64,000 nucleotides of DNA, from the NCBI GenBank assembly GCA_002798175.1, contig NWQL01000005.1, forward strand, positions 36,538-100,537, read 5' to 3'. Both the position numbers and the translations under genes were made by a program. The notes beneath the pieces are model-generated. The model searched no databases. It saw only the letters and a list, made by a program, of their open reading frames with translations, and was not told the DNA's origin. This DNA comes from Lysobacteraceae bacterium NML91-0213. GTDB taxonomy: Bacteria; Pseudomonadota; Gammaproteobacteria; Xanthomonadales; Xanthomonadaceae. Below are positions 1-9,340 of this stretch, one piece after another; position 1 is the first letter of the stretch; each line of letters begins with the position of its first letter.

Positions 1-120
1 GCGGCGTACTGGTGGATGCTCGAGTACAACGAGGAGCGTCCCCATGACTCGCTCGGCGACATGACGCCGGCCGAATACCGCCAAGCCGCCGAAGGTTCTA
101 CTTTTGAAATGTCTGCTTGA
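1..120 (+). mobile_element. IS3-family transposase (OrfB), 3' end only
   Basis: The window opens inside a reading frame of 39 residues plus TGA. It contains WWMLEYNEERPHDSLGD followed by TPAEYR, the C-terminal end of the DDE integrase domain of IS3-family OrfB transposases, where the YNxxRPHxSL motif is near-universal. The rest of the element lies left of the window. About 15 bases after the stop the sequence becomes the reading frame of a WecA-like protein, so the right end of the insertion sequence probably lies near 121-135. The left end and the target duplication cannot be seen. The family call is secure; the group within IS3 is not assigned. Confidence 0.85.
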
Positions 121-135
121 CGGGGAAGCTTACGC

Positions 136-963
136 ATGTACGACGTGCGCTGGTACTGGCGCATCCTGGCGCAGGTGGCTGCGGCGCTGGTGGTGGTCTA
201 CGTGGGCGGCGTGCGGGTGGAGCAGCTGGGCCCGGTGGTGGGCCTGGATTCGCTGGCGCTGGGCTGGCTGGCGGTGCCGTTCACGGTGTTTGCGATCGTC
301 GGGTTGATCAACGCGATCAACATGGTCGACGGCATCGACGGGCTGGCCGGCACCCTGGTGTGGTGCGCGCTGCTGATGCTGGCCGCGGCCGCGTTGTACG
401 CGGGCAACGAGGTCAAGGCCGAGCGGTTGATGATCCTGATGGGCGCGGTGGCGGCATTCCTTGCCTTCAACCTGCGCCTGCCCTGGCGCAGGCGCGCGCT
501 GCTGTTCATGGGGAATGCCGGCAGTGCGTTCCTGGGGCTGGTGATCGCGTGGGCGTCGCTGCGGCTCACCCAGAACCCGGGCCACCCGATCAGCCCGGTG
601 CTGGCGCTGTGGTTCGTGCCGATCCCGGTGATGGACACCCTGGTGGTGATGCTGCGTCGCGTGCGCAACAAGCGCTCGCCGTTCTATGCCGACCGCAACC
701 ATATCCACCACCTGATGCTGGAAGCCGGCTATGGCCACATGCGGGTGGTGGCCACGCTGGGCGCATTCAGCCTGTTCTGCGGTCTGCTGGCGTCCATCGC
801 GATGCGCGCCGACGTGCCCCAACCCGCGTTGCTGGTGGCGTTCTTCGTGATGTGCGCGGGCTGGTACCTCATGACCACCTCGCGCCAGCGCGCGGTGGAC
901 TTCTTCCGCGAGTTCGGCCCCCGGGTGGACCGCGAGCCCGAAGAGTGCCGCTCGGAGGCCTAG
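136..963 (+). pseudogene. WecA/MraY-like glycosyl-phosphate transferase, N-terminally truncated by an IS
   Basis: The frame encodes 275 residues with many membrane segments. It carries NAINMVDGIDGLAG (about residues 56-69) and DRNHIHHLML (about 186-195), hallmarks of the polyprenyl-phosphate N-acetylhexosamine-1-phosphate transferase family (WecA, TagO, RgpG), which starts O-antigen or capsule synthesis on undecaprenyl phosphate. Family members are usually around 340-370 residues. The N-terminal membrane helices and the first Asp-Asp magnesium-binding loop are missing: the frame begins about where the text after that loop should start, directly beside the insertion-sequence remnant. The ATG at 136 is therefore probably internal and the gene inactive. 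Alternatively the shortened protein is expressed, but it would lack key catalytic residues. Confidence 0.75.
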
Positions 964-984
964 GTTGCACCTCCCGGCCGGTCC

Positions 985-1612
985 GAGGGAGCGGGCTTGT
1001 GCGCGGTTGCACTGATCTGGCCCGGCCCTCGCAGGGATCGCGCCTGAAGGCGCTCCCACGGGGAGGGGAAGTCGCCGGGCTCGTGCTGCTGCCTGTGGGA
1101 GCGGGCTTGCCCGCGATTCCACTGATCTGTCCGGCCTTCGCAGGGATCGCGCCTGAAGGCGCTCCCACGGGGAGGGGAAGTCGCCGCGCTTGTGCTGCTG
1201 CCTGTGGGGGCGGGCTTGCCCGCGATTCCACTGATCTGGGCAGGCCTTTCGTAGGGATCGCGCCTGAAGGCGCTCCCACGGGGAGGGGAAGTCGCCGGGC
1301 TCGTGCTGCTGCCACGTGGGAGCGGGCTTGCCCGCGATTCCACTGATCTGTCCGGCCTTCGCAGGGATCGCGCCTGAAGGCGCTCCCACGGGGAGGGGAA
1401 GTCGCCGGGCTCGTGCTGCTGCCACGTGGGAGCGGGCTTGCCCGCGATTCCACTGATCTGTCCGGCCATCGCAGGGATCGCGCCTGAAGGCGCTCCCACG
1501 GGGAGGGGAAGTCGCCGGGCTCGTGCTGCTGCCTCGTGGGAGCGGGCTTGCCCGCGATTCCGCTGATCTGGGCAGGCCTTTCGTAGGGATCGCGCCTGAA
1601 GGCGCTCCCACG
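985..1612. repeat. REP array 1: six tandem copies, period about 110 bp
   Basis: Six copies start near 985 (degenerate), 1095, 1204, 1316, 1426 and 1536. Each unit has a GTGGGAGCGGGCTTGCCCGC head and, about 55 bases later, an inverted tail (GGCGCTCCCAC), so each is a REP doublet able to form a hairpin, followed by GGGGAGGGGAAGTCGCCGGG. Both strands are open in several frames across the array, but these frames just repeat one peptide per unit and have no coding features. The array fills the gap between the wecA remnant and bioB; 1613-1700 holds only the bioB leader. Confidence 0.9.
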
Positions 1613-1700
1613 GGGGCCGTCAACCGCGTGGGGTGCGGTCCGGTTGACAGGCTGCGGGGGGCTTCCCAGACTCGCGGGCCGCGAATGCTGTGGAACCGCC

Positions 1701-2810
1701 ATGCCTGCCTCCAGCCTGTCTCCGATGCCCGCGCCCGCCGATGGGCTGCAGGACGCCGCCGCCGTCCGCCACGACTGGTCCCGCCGCGAGGTCGAGGCGC
1801 TGTTCGCGCTGCCGTTCCCGGAGCTGCTGCATCGCGCGGCCAGTGTGCACCGGCAGACCTTCGATCCGGCCGAGGTGCAGGTCAGCACGCTGCTGTCGGT
1901 GAAGACCGGCGGCTGCCCGGAGGATTGCGCGTACTGCCCGCAGGCGCAGCGTTACAACACCGGCGTCGACGCGACCAAGCTGATGTCCACCGATGACGTG
2001 CTGGCGAAGGCGAAGCAGGCCAAGCTGGCCGGCGCCTCGCGCTTCTGCATGGGCGCGGCGTGGCGTTCGCCGAAGGACCGCGACATCCCGAAGGTCGCCG
2101 AGATGATCCGCGAGGTGAAGGCCCTGGGCCTGGAGACCTGCGCGACGCTCGGCATGCTCACCGGCAGCCAGGCGCAGGCGCTCAAGGCCGCGGGCCTCGA
2201 CTACTACAACCACAACATCGACACCGATCCCGAGTACTACGACTCGATCATCCGCACCCGCGAGATCCAGGACCGGCTCGACACCCTTGCGCACGTGCGC
2301 GATGCCGGCATGAAGACCTGCTGCGGCGGCATCGTCGGCATGGGCGAGTCGCGCGCGCAGCGTGCTGGCCTGCTGCACACGCTGGCAACGCTGCCGGCGC
2401 ACCCGGATTCGGTGCCGATCAACCGCCTGGTGCAGGTGGCCGGCACGCCGCTGGCCGACCAGGACACCGTGGCCGAGCTGGATCCGTTCGAGTTCGTGCG
2501 CACCATTGCGGTGGCCCGGATCCTGATGCCGAAGTCGATGGTGCGGCTGTCGGCCGGCCGCGAGCAGATGTCGGACGAGCTCCAGGCGCTGTGCTTCTGC
2601 GCGGGTGCCAATTCGATCTTCTACGGCGAGAAGCTGCTGACCACCGGCAACCCCGATACCGCGCGCGACCTCGCCCTGTTCGATCGCCTGGGCCTGCGCG
2701 CGATGCAGGTCACCGTGGATGCCGATGGCCACGACCACGGCGGCACCGTGCACGCCGACATCGTCCACGACGGCATCGCCCACGACGGCAGGCAGGGCTG
2801 CGCGGCGTGA
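1701..2810 (+). CDS. bioB: Biotin synthase
   Basis: Radical-SAM enzyme that inserts sulfur into dethiobiotin, the last step of biotin synthesis. The 369-residue product has the CxxxCxxC cluster motif (Cys72, Cys76, Cys79 in [12 protein letters not shown]), YYNHNIDT, and [10 protein letters not shown], all diagnostic of BioB. The ATG at 1701 was chosen because it is preceded by a weak GGAA and gives the usual short N-terminus before HDW; 1725 is an alternative. The C-terminus carries a His/Asp-rich tail ([19 protein letters not shown]) beyond the conserved core. The stop overlaps the GTG start of the next gene, so the two are probably co-translated. It is the first gene of the biotin cluster. 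Confidence 0.97.
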   Translation: MPASSLSPMPAPADGLQDAAAVRHDWSRREVEALFALPFPELLHRAASVHRQTFDPAEVQVSTLLSVKTGGCPEDCAYCPQAQRYNTGVDATKLMSTDDVLAKAKQAKLAGASRFCMGAAWRSPKDRDIPKVAEMIREVKALGLETCATLGMLTGSQAQALKAAGLDYYNHNIDTDPEYYDSIIRTREIQDRLDTLAHVRDAGMKTCCGGIVGMGESRAQRAGLLHTLATLPAHPDSVPINRLVQVAGTPLADQDTVAELDPFEFVRTIAVARILMPKSMVRLSAGREQMSDELQALCFCAGANSIFYGEKLLTTGNPDTARDLALFDRLGLRAMQVTVDADGHDHGGTVHADIVHDGIAHDGRQGCAA

Positions 2811-3172
2811 TCCCCTGGGGCGCCTGGCTGTACCTGCTGCTGCTGGCGGCGGTTGGCGTCCTGCATCTTGTCGTCGAGCTGCGCGCACGTGCCGGCGTGC
2901 TGCCTGCGCTGCTGCGTTTCGCCGCGGTGGGCGTGATCGCCACCGGGGTGGTGCTGTTCTACCGCGGCGGTGCCGGCGTGGCCTACATGCTGCTGCTGTT
3001 CGTCGCGGCGCTGCTGATCTCGCGCAAGTCGGTGGAGGATGCGCAGGCCGCGCGTGCGGCGACGGCGGACGCCGCCACCGCGCCGCCGCCGTGGCTCGGG
3101 CTGACCCGCCTGGTGGTGCTGCCGGGCATCGCCTGGGGCGCGCTGGCGGTGTGGGTGCAGCAGCATGCCTGA
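2807..3172 (+). CDS. Small inner-membrane protein between bioB and bioF
   Basis: A 121-residue hydrophobic protein with about three to four predicted membrane helices: an N-terminal helix (roughly 4-20), a central pair (about 33-70) and one near the C-terminus. The segment between is Ala/Asp-rich and probably cytoplasmic. I do not recognise a named family. The GTG start at 2807 overlaps the TGA of bioB (GTGA) and the stop overlaps the bioF start by 8 bases, so it is translationally coupled on both sides and belongs to the biotin transcript. A role in biotin metabolism is suggested only by position. Confidence 0.7.
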   Translation: MIPWGAWLYLLLLAAVGVLHLVVELRARAGVLPALLRFAAVGVIATGVVLFYRGGAGVAYMLLLFVAALLISRKSVEDAQAARAATADAATAPPPWLGLTRLVVLPGIAWGALAVWVQQHA

Positions 3173-4370
3173 GCGCGAAAGCCTGGTGGCGCGCGCCATT
3201 GCACGGCGCGAGGAGGCGCGGTCGCGCCAGCGCCTGCGCAGCCGGCGCACGGTCAGCCATCGCGACGGCGTGCATGTCGAGGTGGACGGCCGTCGGCTGC
3301 TGAATTTCTGCGGCAACGATTACCTCGGGCTTGCCCAGCACTTCCAGGTGGCCGGTGCGCTGCAGGATGCGGCCGCGCGCGCAGGCGCCGGCGGCGTGGC
3401 CTCGCACCTGGTGTGCGGGCACCACGCCCATCACGACGCGCTCGAACGCGAACTCGCCGAGTGGCTGCAGGCACCGCGCGCGCTGCTGTTCTCCAGCGGC
3501 TACATGGCCAATCTCGCGGTTCTGCAGACGCTGCTGGGCGAGGGCGATGTGTGCGTGCAGGACCGCCTCAACCACGCCAGCCTGATCGATGCCGCGCGGC
3601 TGGCCGGTTGCAGGCTGCGCCGCTATCCGCATGCCGATCCCGAAGGCGCGGTGCGGCAGTTGCGCGCATCGCCCGATGGCGCGGCGATGCTCGCCACCGA
3701 CGGTGTCTTCAGCATGGATGGCGATATCGCCCCGTTGCGCGCACTGGCGCTGGTGGCGCATGCGCAGCGCGCGTTGCTGTATGTCGACGATGCACATGGC
3801 GTGGGCGTGGTCGGTCCCGACGGGCGCGGCAGCGTGGCCGCGGCGCGCATCGATCGCACGGTGCAGCCGCTGCAGCTGGTGACGCTCGGCAAGGCGCTGG
3901 GCACGTACGGGGCGGCGGTGGTCGGTGATGCCGATCTGGTCGGGCATCTCGCCGCGTTCGCGCGTCCCTACATCTACACCACCGCGCTGCCGCCGGCATT
4001 GGCGGCGGCGTCGCTGGCGGCGGTGAAGCTTGCGCGCCGCGAACACTGGCGGCGCGAGCGCCTGCAGGAACTGGTGCAGCAGCTGCGCACCGGTGCCCGG
4101 CGTCGCGGCTTCGAGCTGTTGCCGTCGGACACGCCGATCCAGCCGCTGGTGTGCGGCGACGACGCCACCGCGCTGGCCTGGTCGGCAGCGCTCGAGCAGG
4201 CGGGCTTCCTGGTGGCGGCGATCCGTCCGCCGACGGTGCCCGAGGGCCGCGCGCGCCTGCGCATCACCCTGTCGGCCGCGCATGACATCGCCCAGGTGGA
4301 CGCGCTGGTGGACGCACTGGCGACGATCCGCGATCACCACGCCGCCCCCGGCAGCGGTCGCGCGGCATGA
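3165..4370 (+). CDS. bioF: 8-amino-7-oxononanoate synthase
   Basis: PLP-dependent enzyme joining pimeloyl-ACP (or pimeloyl-CoA) and alanine to make 8-amino-7-oxononanoate in biotin synthesis. The 401-residue length fits the alpha-oxoamine synthase family. Visible motifs are NDYLGL (51-56), [25 protein letters not shown] (about 207-217) and the PLP-lysine loop [10 protein letters not shown] with Lys243. It overlaps the upstream membrane protein by 8 bases and the downstream transporter by 4 (ATGA), consistent with one coupled operon. No truncation or missing residue was seen. Confidence 0.96.
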   Translation: MPERESLVARAIARREEARSRQRLRSRRTVSHRDGVHVEVDGRRLLNFCGNDYLGLAQHFQVAGALQDAAARAGAGGVASHLVCGHHAHHDALERELAEWLQAPRALLFSSGYMANLAVLQTLLGEGDVCVQDRLNHASLIDAARLAGCRLRRYPHADPEGAVRQLRASPDGAAMLATDGVFSMDGDIAPLRALALVAHAQRALLYVDDAHGVGVVGPDGRGSVAAARIDRTVQPLQLVTLGKALGTYGAAVVGDADLVGHLAAFARPYIYTTALPPALAAASLAAVKLARREHWRRERLQELVQQLRTGARRRGFELLPSDTPIQPLVCGDDATALAWSAALEQAGFLVAAIRPPTVPEGRARLRITLSAAHDIAQVDALVDALATIRDHHAAPGSGRAA

Positions 4371-5371
4371 GCGCCCCGTTGAGCGGCGCGCGCCTCGCCC
4401 TGGCGGCGATGGCGCTGGCACTGATGTCCGCGCTGTTCTTCACCATGACCTACGTGCTCAACCGCGCCAGCGCGACCGGCGGCGGGCACTGGGCGTGGAT
4501 GGCATCGTTGCGCTATCTCATCACCGTGCCATTGATGCTGCCGCTGATGCGCCTGCAGGGTGGCATGCGGCCGGTGTTGCGTGCGATCGCGGCGCACCCG
4601 TGGGCATGGCTGCGCAGCGCGGGCGTCGGCTTCGTGCTGTTCTACTGCATGTTGAGTTTCGCCGCGGCCAGTGGCCCGTCGTGGCTGGTGGCCGGCACGT
4701 TCCAGTTCACGGTGATCGCGGGAATGCTGTGCGCGCCGCTGCTGTACCGCGATGCGCGCCGGCGCATTCCGCCGGCGGGGCTCGCCGTGGCCGGCGTGAT
4801 CTTCGCGGGCGTGCTGCTGATGCAGTTCGGCTATGCCAGTGGCGCGCTCGATCGTGCCGGCTGGATCGCACTGGTCTGCCTGCTGGTGGCGGCGTTCGCG
4901 TTCCCGCTCGGCAACCGCATGCTGCTGCTGCACCTGGAGCGCAGCGGCGAAACCCTCAATGCGACCCAGCGCGTGTTCGGCATGACCCTGGCCAGCCAGC
5001 CGTTGTGGCTGCTGGTGGTGCTGTATGCGGGCGTCACCGCCGGTGCGCCGACGATGGCGCAGGTGTGGCTGGCCGCGGGCGTGGCACTGTTTGCCGGCGT
5101 GATCGCCACCATCCTGTTCTTCCAGGCCACCGGCATGGTGCGCAACCAGCCACTGGCGCTGGGGGCCGCGGAGGCGATGCAGGGTGCCGAGGTGGTGTTC
5201 GCGGTGCTGCTGGGCATGTTGCTGCTGGGCGAGGCCGCACCTGTTGGCACCTCGCTCGTGGGTGCCGCGGTGGTGCTGGCGGGCATCCTCGGCTTCGCCT
5301 GGGTCGTCGCGCGCCCTGCCGCCGGTGACACCCGCAGGACCCGGATCCTGCGCACCGACAAGGGCGCCTGA
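4367..5371 (+). CDS. DMT-superfamily (EamA/EmrE-like) transporter
   Basis: A 334-residue integral membrane protein with about ten hydrophobic segments, the usual size and topology of a drug/metabolite transporter made of two five-helix repeats. It resembles the putative multidrug-resistance efflux group in that superfamily. The ATG overlaps the bioF stop (ATGA), so it is translated with the biotin genes. This makes export or import of biotin, a biotin precursor or a related metabolite a reasonable guess, but nothing in the protein fixes the substrate. A REP array separates it from bioH. Confidence 0.8.
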   Translation: MSAPLSGARLALAAMALALMSALFFTMTYVLNRASATGGGHWAWMASLRYLITVPLMLPLMRLQGGMRPVLRAIAAHPWAWLRSAGVGFVLFYCMLSFAAASGPSWLVAGTFQFTVIAGMLCAPLLYRDARRRIPPAGLAVAGVIFAGVLLMQFGYASGALDRAGWIALVCLLVAAFAFPLGNRMLLLHLERSGETLNATQRVFGMTLASQPLWLLVVLYAGVTAGAPTMAQVWLAAGVALFAGVIATILFFQATGMVRNQPLALGAAEAMQGAEVVFAVLLGMLLLGEAAPVGTSLVGAAVVLAGILGFAWVVARPAAGDTRRTRILRTDKGA

Positions 5372-5388
5372 GCGATGCCGCCGCCCAC

Positions 5389-5684
5389 CCCATCGCGCGC
5401 AAGCGCGCTCCCACAGCCCCGGCCCCCTCAGCGGCAGCGACCTTTGCTGCGGGAGCGGCCTGTCCTGTTGGAGCGGTCTGCCCTGTGGGAGCGGCCTTGG
5501 CCGCGATTGGCTTCCGCAGCCCGACCCATCGCGCGCAAGCGCGCTCCCACAGCCCAGCCCCCAAGCGGCAGCGACCTTTGCTGCGGGAGTGGCCTGTCCT
5601 TTGGAGCAGTCTGTCCTGTGGGAGCGGCCTTGGCCGCGATTGGCTTCAGCAGCCCGCCCCATCGCGCGCAAGCGCGCTCCCACG
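5389..5684. repeat. REP array 2 between the transporter gene and bioH
   Basis: Two longer units (period about 133 bp; GTGGGAGCGGCCTTGG near 5485 and 5618) alternate with inverted ATCGCGCGCAAGCGCGCTCCCAC copies near 5391, 5528 and 5661. These are the same REP family as the other arrays in the window, arranged as convergent and divergent doublets. They fill the 353-base gap. Open frames through the repeats show no credible gene. The last bases before 5725 hold the bioH leader. Confidence 0.88.
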
Positions 5685-5724
5685 AACCGACTGCCGCTGC
5701 CACCCTTCAATGAATCTGTAACCG

Positions 5725-6513
5725 ATGACCGACCTCCACATCCACACCACCGGCCACGGTCCCCACCTGGTGCTGCTGCATGGCTGGGCGATGCACGGCG
5801 GCGTGTTCGCGCCACTGGTCGATGCGTTGCGCGCCGACTTCACCCTGCACGTCGTCGACCTGCCGGGCCACGGCCACAGCCGCGACAGCGCGCTTGCGCT
5901 GCAGCTGGCACCGGTGGTCGATGCCCTGGTGGCGCGGCTGCCGCCTGCGCTGTGGCTGGGCTGGTCGCTGGGCGGCCTGTTCGCACTCGAGGCAGCGCAC
6001 CGCCACCCGCTGCAGGTACGGGGCCTGGTGATGCTGGCCTCCACGCCGCGTTTCGTGCGCGGCGACGACTGGCCGCATGGCATGTCGGCGGAGATCTTCC
6101 AGGACTTCGCCCACGGCCTGCGCCATGACTACCGCGGCACCCTGGACCGCTTCATCGCGCTGGAAGCGTTCGGTTCCGACGACGCCCGCAGCGAGATCCG
6201 CGCGCTGCGCGATGCGGTGTTCGCGCGTGGCGAACCCGCCGCGCAGGTGCTCGCCGATGGCCTCGGCCTGCTGGAAACCGGCGACCTCCGCGATGTGCTG
6301 CCGGCACTGCGCATGCCCGGGCTGTGGCTTGCCGGGCGCCGCGACCGCCTGGTCAGCCCGCGGGCGATGGAGGCCGCAGCGGCGCTTGCACCGCAGGCGC
6401 GCGTGCACGTGGTCGCCGGTGCCGGCCATGCCCCCTTTCTCACCCATCCCGATGCGGTGGCCGACGCCGTGCGTGCGTTCGCCGCCGATGTCGACGTGCA
6501 GGACCCGCCATGA
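5725..6513 (+). CDS. bioH: Pimeloyl-ACP methyl ester carboxylesterase
   Basis: Alpha/beta hydrolase that removes the methyl group from pimeloyl-ACP methyl ester, ending the BioC-BioH route to the pimelate moiety of biotin. The 262-residue product has LLHGWAMHG near the N-terminus, the nucleophile elbow GWSLGG (Ser81), an acid residue at Asp207 (GRRDRL) and catalytic His235 (GAGHAPF). Size and sequence match BioH. Its TGA overlaps the bioC ATG (ATGA), so the pair is translationally coupled. The identification rests on motifs and on the adjacent bioC. Confidence 0.93.
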   Translation: MTDLHIHTTGHGPHLVLLHGWAMHGGVFAPLVDALRADFTLHVVDLPGHGHSRDSALALQLAPVVDALVARLPPALWLGWSLGGLFALEAAHRHPLQVRGLVMLASTPRFVRGDDWPHGMSAEIFQDFAHGLRHDYRGTLDRFIALEAFGSDDARSEIRALRDAVFARGEPAAQVLADGLGLLETGDLRDVLPALRMPGLWLAGRRDRLVSPRAMEAAAALAPQARVHVVAGAGHAPFLTHPDAVADAVRAFAADVDVQDPP

Positions 6514-7415
6514 ACGACCCCTTCGATCGCCGCCACGTTCGCCATGCCTTCGGTCGTGCCGCCGGCAGCTATGCCGATGCGTCCGCGCTGCAGCGCGAGG
6601 TGGAAGGCTGGTTGCTGGAATCGCTGATGTATCTCGACGACCGCGTACCGCAGACGGTGCTCGATGTCGGCAGCGGCCTGGGCGGGGCCGCCCGCGCGAT
6701 GCGCGAGCGTTGGCCGAAGGCGCGCATCGTGGCGCTGGACGCGGCATTGCCGATGCTGCGTGCACAGGCACCGGCCCGCGGGCGCGGGCTGCTGGCGGGG
6801 CTGGGGCTGGGTCGCGATGTGGACCGGGTGTGCGCCGATGCCGCCGCGTTGCCGCTGGCAGACGACAGCGTGGACGTGCTGTTCTCCAACCTGTGCCTGC
6901 AGTGGACCGGCGACCTCGCCGCGGTGTTCGCCGGCTTCCGCCGGGTGCTGCGACCGGGCGGGCTGTTGCTGGTGTCGACCTTCGGCCACGACACCCTGCA
7001 CGAGTTGCGGCACGCGTTCGCGCAGGCCGACGACGAGCCGCACGTGAGCCCGTTCGTCACCATTGCCCAGTTCGGCGATGCGCTGATGCAGGCGGGGTTC
7101 CGCAATCCGGTGGTCGAGCGCGACCTGCTGCAGCAGCCGCACGCCGACCTCGGCTCGCTGATGCGTTCACTGCGCGACATGGGCGCCACCAATGCATTGC
7201 AGCAGCGCCGCCGCACGTTGACGGGCCGTGGCCGCTTCGCACGCGCCGCGGATGCGTACGACGCGCTGCGGCCGGCACCGGGAGCGGCGCTGCCGTCGAG
7301 CTGGGAAATCATCACCGCGATGGCCTGGGCGCCCGAGCACGGCGCGCCGATCCGCGAAGGCGGTGAGGAAATCGCACGCTTCCCCGCGCAGGCCATCCCC
7401 ATTCGCCGCCGCTGA
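6510..7415 (+). CDS. bioC: Malonyl-ACP O-methyltransferase
   Basis: SAM-dependent methyltransferase that masks the free carboxyl of malonyl-ACP so that fatty-acid enzymes can build pimeloyl-ACP. The 301-residue protein starts with the BioC-type RRHVRHAFGRAAGSYADAS segment, then the SAM-binding VLDVGSGLGG (about residues 50-59) and the post-I acidic residue in VALDAA, and contains LQWTGDL and RPGGLLL typical of the family. Its start overlaps the bioH stop. A tandem REP array begins just after the gene. Confidence 0.94.
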   Translation: MNDPFDRRHVRHAFGRAAGSYADASALQREVEGWLLESLMYLDDRVPQTVLDVGSGLGGAARAMRERWPKARIVALDAALPMLRAQAPARGRGLLAGLGLGRDVDRVCADAAALPLADDSVDVLFSNLCLQWTGDLAAVFAGFRRVLRPGGLLLVSTFGHDTLHELRHAFAQADDEPHVSPFVTIAQFGDALMQAGFRNPVVERDLLQQPHADLGSLMRSLRDMGATNALQQRRRTLTGRGRFARAADAYDALRPAPGAALPSSWEIITAMAWAPEHGAPIREGGEEIARFPAQAIPIRRR

Positions 7416-7463
7416 GCCCGCTCCAGGCGCGCACCCATGACCGCGCCAGGTGGGGCAGCGCCC

Positions 7464-8022
7464 GTGGGAGCGCGCTCGCGCGCGATGCCAGCGCAGTCCG
7501 GTACGCGCGGAATCGCGGCCAAGGCCGCTCCCACGGGGCTGCCGGTGCGTCCGTGGGAGCGCGCTCGCGCGCGATGCCGGCGCAGTCCGGTTTCGCGGGG
7601 ATCGCGGCCAAGGCCGCTCCCACGGGACTGCCGTTGCCTCCGTGGGAGCGCGCTCGCGCGCGATGCCGGCGCAGTCCGGTTTCGCGGGGATCGCGGCCAA
7701 GGCCGCTCCCACGGGACTACCGTTGCCTCCGTGGGAGCGTGCTTGCGCGCGATGCCAGCGCAGCGCGGTTTCGCGGGAATCGCGGCCAAGGCCGCTCCCA
7801 CGGGACTACCGTTGCCTCTGTGCGAGCGTGCTCGCGCGCGATGCCGGCGCAGTCCGGTTTCGCGGGGATCGCGGCCAAGGCCGCTCCCACGGGACTACCG
7901 TTGCGTCTGTGGGAGCGCGCTCGCGCGCGATGCCGGCGCAGTCCGGTTTCGCGGGGATCGCGGCCAAGGCCGCTCCCACGGGACTACCGTTGCGTCTGTG
8001 GGAGCGCGCTCGCGCGCGATGC
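7464..8022. repeat. REP array 3: seven copies with an exact 89-bp period
   Basis: Heads (GTGGGAGCGCGCTCGCGCGC or close variants) start at 7464, 7553, 7642, 7731, 7820, 7909 and 7998, a constant 89-base step, with the last unit cut short. Each unit also has the inverted GCGGCCAAGGCCGCTCCCAC tail. Regular spacing and near-identity point to recent local amplification. The open frames on both strands are repeat artefacts. The bases from 8023 to 8075 hold the leader of the next gene, including a TAGACT hexamer at 8045-8050. Confidence 0.92.
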
Positions 8023-8075
8023 GCGTGATTCAGCGCCCGCGGCCTAGACTCCGGCGGTCCTCACGGAGCACGCCG

Positions 8076-8693
8076 ATGCCGAACCGTTCGCAGCCCCTGC
8101 CGCGCCGATGGCTGCTTGCCGCCCTGCTTGCCTTGCCGTTCGCCTCCGCGGCACAGCAGGCGACCGTGATCGACCTGTCCGCGTTCGACCCCGCACTGGT
8201 GATCCAGGGCGTGGACGATGTGGTGCTGCGTGCGTCCGACCGCGATATCGACCGCGTCTACCAGGCCGTGCACGCGGCGTCGCGCAACGAGCGCGAGGCG
8301 CAGGCGTTGTGCGCCCTGTTCGATGCCGATGCCGACCGCAGCCTGCCGGGCCTGTCGCGGGCGGCCAACGCGCTGGGCGCGGACAGCCGGCAGCGGTTCG
8401 TCGATGCGGTGCTGGCGCTGGCGCTCTCGGGCACCCAGGGCACGCCGCAGCCCTACGATGCGGCAGCTGCGGAGCAGGTGCTGCGCCAGGCCGGGGTCAC
8501 CGCGATGATGCTGCATGACGGTTTCATGGTCGGCATGGCCGCTACCGGCAACGATGCCGCCAGCCGCGCCGCGCGCTGCCGCTCGTTCCGCCAGCTGGTC
8601 GACGTGATGCGGGATTTCCCGCTCCAACAGCGCGCGCTGGCCACTCGCCACCTGCTACGCGAAGGCGTGACGCGTTATGGCGGGGAGCTGTAG
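8076..8693 (+). CDS. Secreted or periplasmic protein of unknown function
   Basis: A 205-residue protein with a clear N-terminal signal peptide (RRWLLAALLALPFASAA, likely cut near residue 22-24). The mature part is Ala/Arg-rich and mainly helical in character, with no catalytic motif that I recognise. The ATG at 8076 has a GGAG about eight bases upstream. It lies just after REP array 3 and before the RAYT gene, on the opposite strand to the latter. I do not assign a family. Confidence 0.65.
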   Translation: MPNRSQPLPRRWLLAALLALPFASAAQQATVIDLSAFDPALVIQGVDDVVLRASDRDIDRVYQAVHAASRNEREAQALCALFDADADRSLPGLSRAANALGADSRQRFVDAVLALALSGTQGTPQPYDAAAAEQVLRQAGVTAMMLHDGFMVGMAATGNDAASRAARCRSFRQLVDVMRDFPLQQRALATRHLLREGVTRYGGEL

Positions 8694-8735
8694 GTGCCTG
8701 CTTAGGGCACCAACGCGTCCGGAGCAACCTGTCGT

Positions 8736-8765
8736 TCCGTGGGAGCGCCTTCAGGCGCGATCCCC
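8736..8765. repeat. Single REP copy at the 3' end of the RAYT gene
   Basis: CGTGGGAGCGCCTTCAGGCG followed by CGATCCCC forms a short stem (GCGCCTTCAGGCGC). It matches the tail half of the array 1 units and lies directly after the RAYT stop codon. With the array at 9341-9569 it places the transposase gene between REP sequences, as in other RAYT loci. Confidence 0.8.
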
Positions 8766-8766
8766 G

Positions 8767-9243
8767 TCACCCGACCCACACCGCATCCCAATAGGGATAC
8801 CCGGCGCACGTGGATGCCAGCCCCGCGCGCACCGGGTTGAGAACGACATAGCGCGCGGCATCCACGAGCGAAGCGTCCCGCCGCAATGCCCGGTCATGGA
8901 ATCCGGCGCTCCAGAGTCGCCGGATGTCGGTGCTCCGCTCCCGCCATGCCCGGGTTGCCGCCGCCTTGGCGCGCGCGACAGCGCGTGACAGTGTCTCGTC
9001 GCCTTCAAGCCGGATCAGCCCGTGCCAGTGGTCGGGCATCAGTACCCAGGCCAACAGCATCGCCGCAGGCCAGGTTCCGGAATCGGATAGTGCGCGCGCA
9101 ACACGGCGGGCGGGGTCGTGCTCAAGGAACAGCGGGGTGCGCTGCCAGGTGCAGAAGGTGACCAGATAGACGCCGCCCGGAACCGATCGCCTGCCGCGAC
9201 GCAGGCGGCATGACCGAGGGGGATGGGGACGAAGGGGGGCCAT
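8767..9243 (-). CDS. REP-associated tyrosine transposase (RAYT)
   Basis: A 158-residue Y1/HUH-type nuclease of the TnpA_REP family, which can cleave and rejoin single-stranded REP hairpins. The HUH pair is His72/His74 in MPDHWHGLI, and the catalytic tyrosine is Tyr132 in RYVVLNPVRAGL. The N-terminal YLVTFCTWQRTPLF segment is also typical. The ATG at 9243 was chosen because the open frame upstream runs into REP repeats. The gene is flanked by REP copies of the family that fills the nearby gaps, so it is the likely agent of REP spread here. The motif residues are intact. Confidence 0.9.
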   Translation of the reverse strand: MAPLRPHPPRSCRLRRGRRSVPGGVYLVTFCTWQRTPLFLEHDPARRVARALSDSGTWPAAMLLAWVLMPDHWHGLIRLEGDETLSRAVARAKAAATRAWRERSTDIRRLWSAGFHDRALRRDASLVDAARYVVLNPVRAGLASTCAGYPYWDAVWVG

Positions 9244-9340
9244 GCCGCTGTTGTGACAGTCGGGGAATTCCGGTGATGTCGGCGCGTCTTGGCCTGCTGT
9301 GTCGGGCGATGCCGGTGGCGGGTGTCGGTGGATGTCGGCG

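Noticed and set aside
985-1612. Regular spacing of repeats considered as a CRISPR array
   Set aside because: The spacers are themselves near-identical and the units are REP doublets; no cas genes nearby.
130-1623. Long minus-strand frame of almost 500 codons over REP array 1 and the wecA remnant
   Set aside because: It only repeats one peptide per REP unit and lies antisense to the WecA-like frame; an artefact of GC-rich repeats.
7437-8075. Open frame extending the secreted protein gene leftward through REP array 3
   Set aside because: The extension translates the 89-bp repeat; the true start with GGAG and a signal peptide is at 8076.
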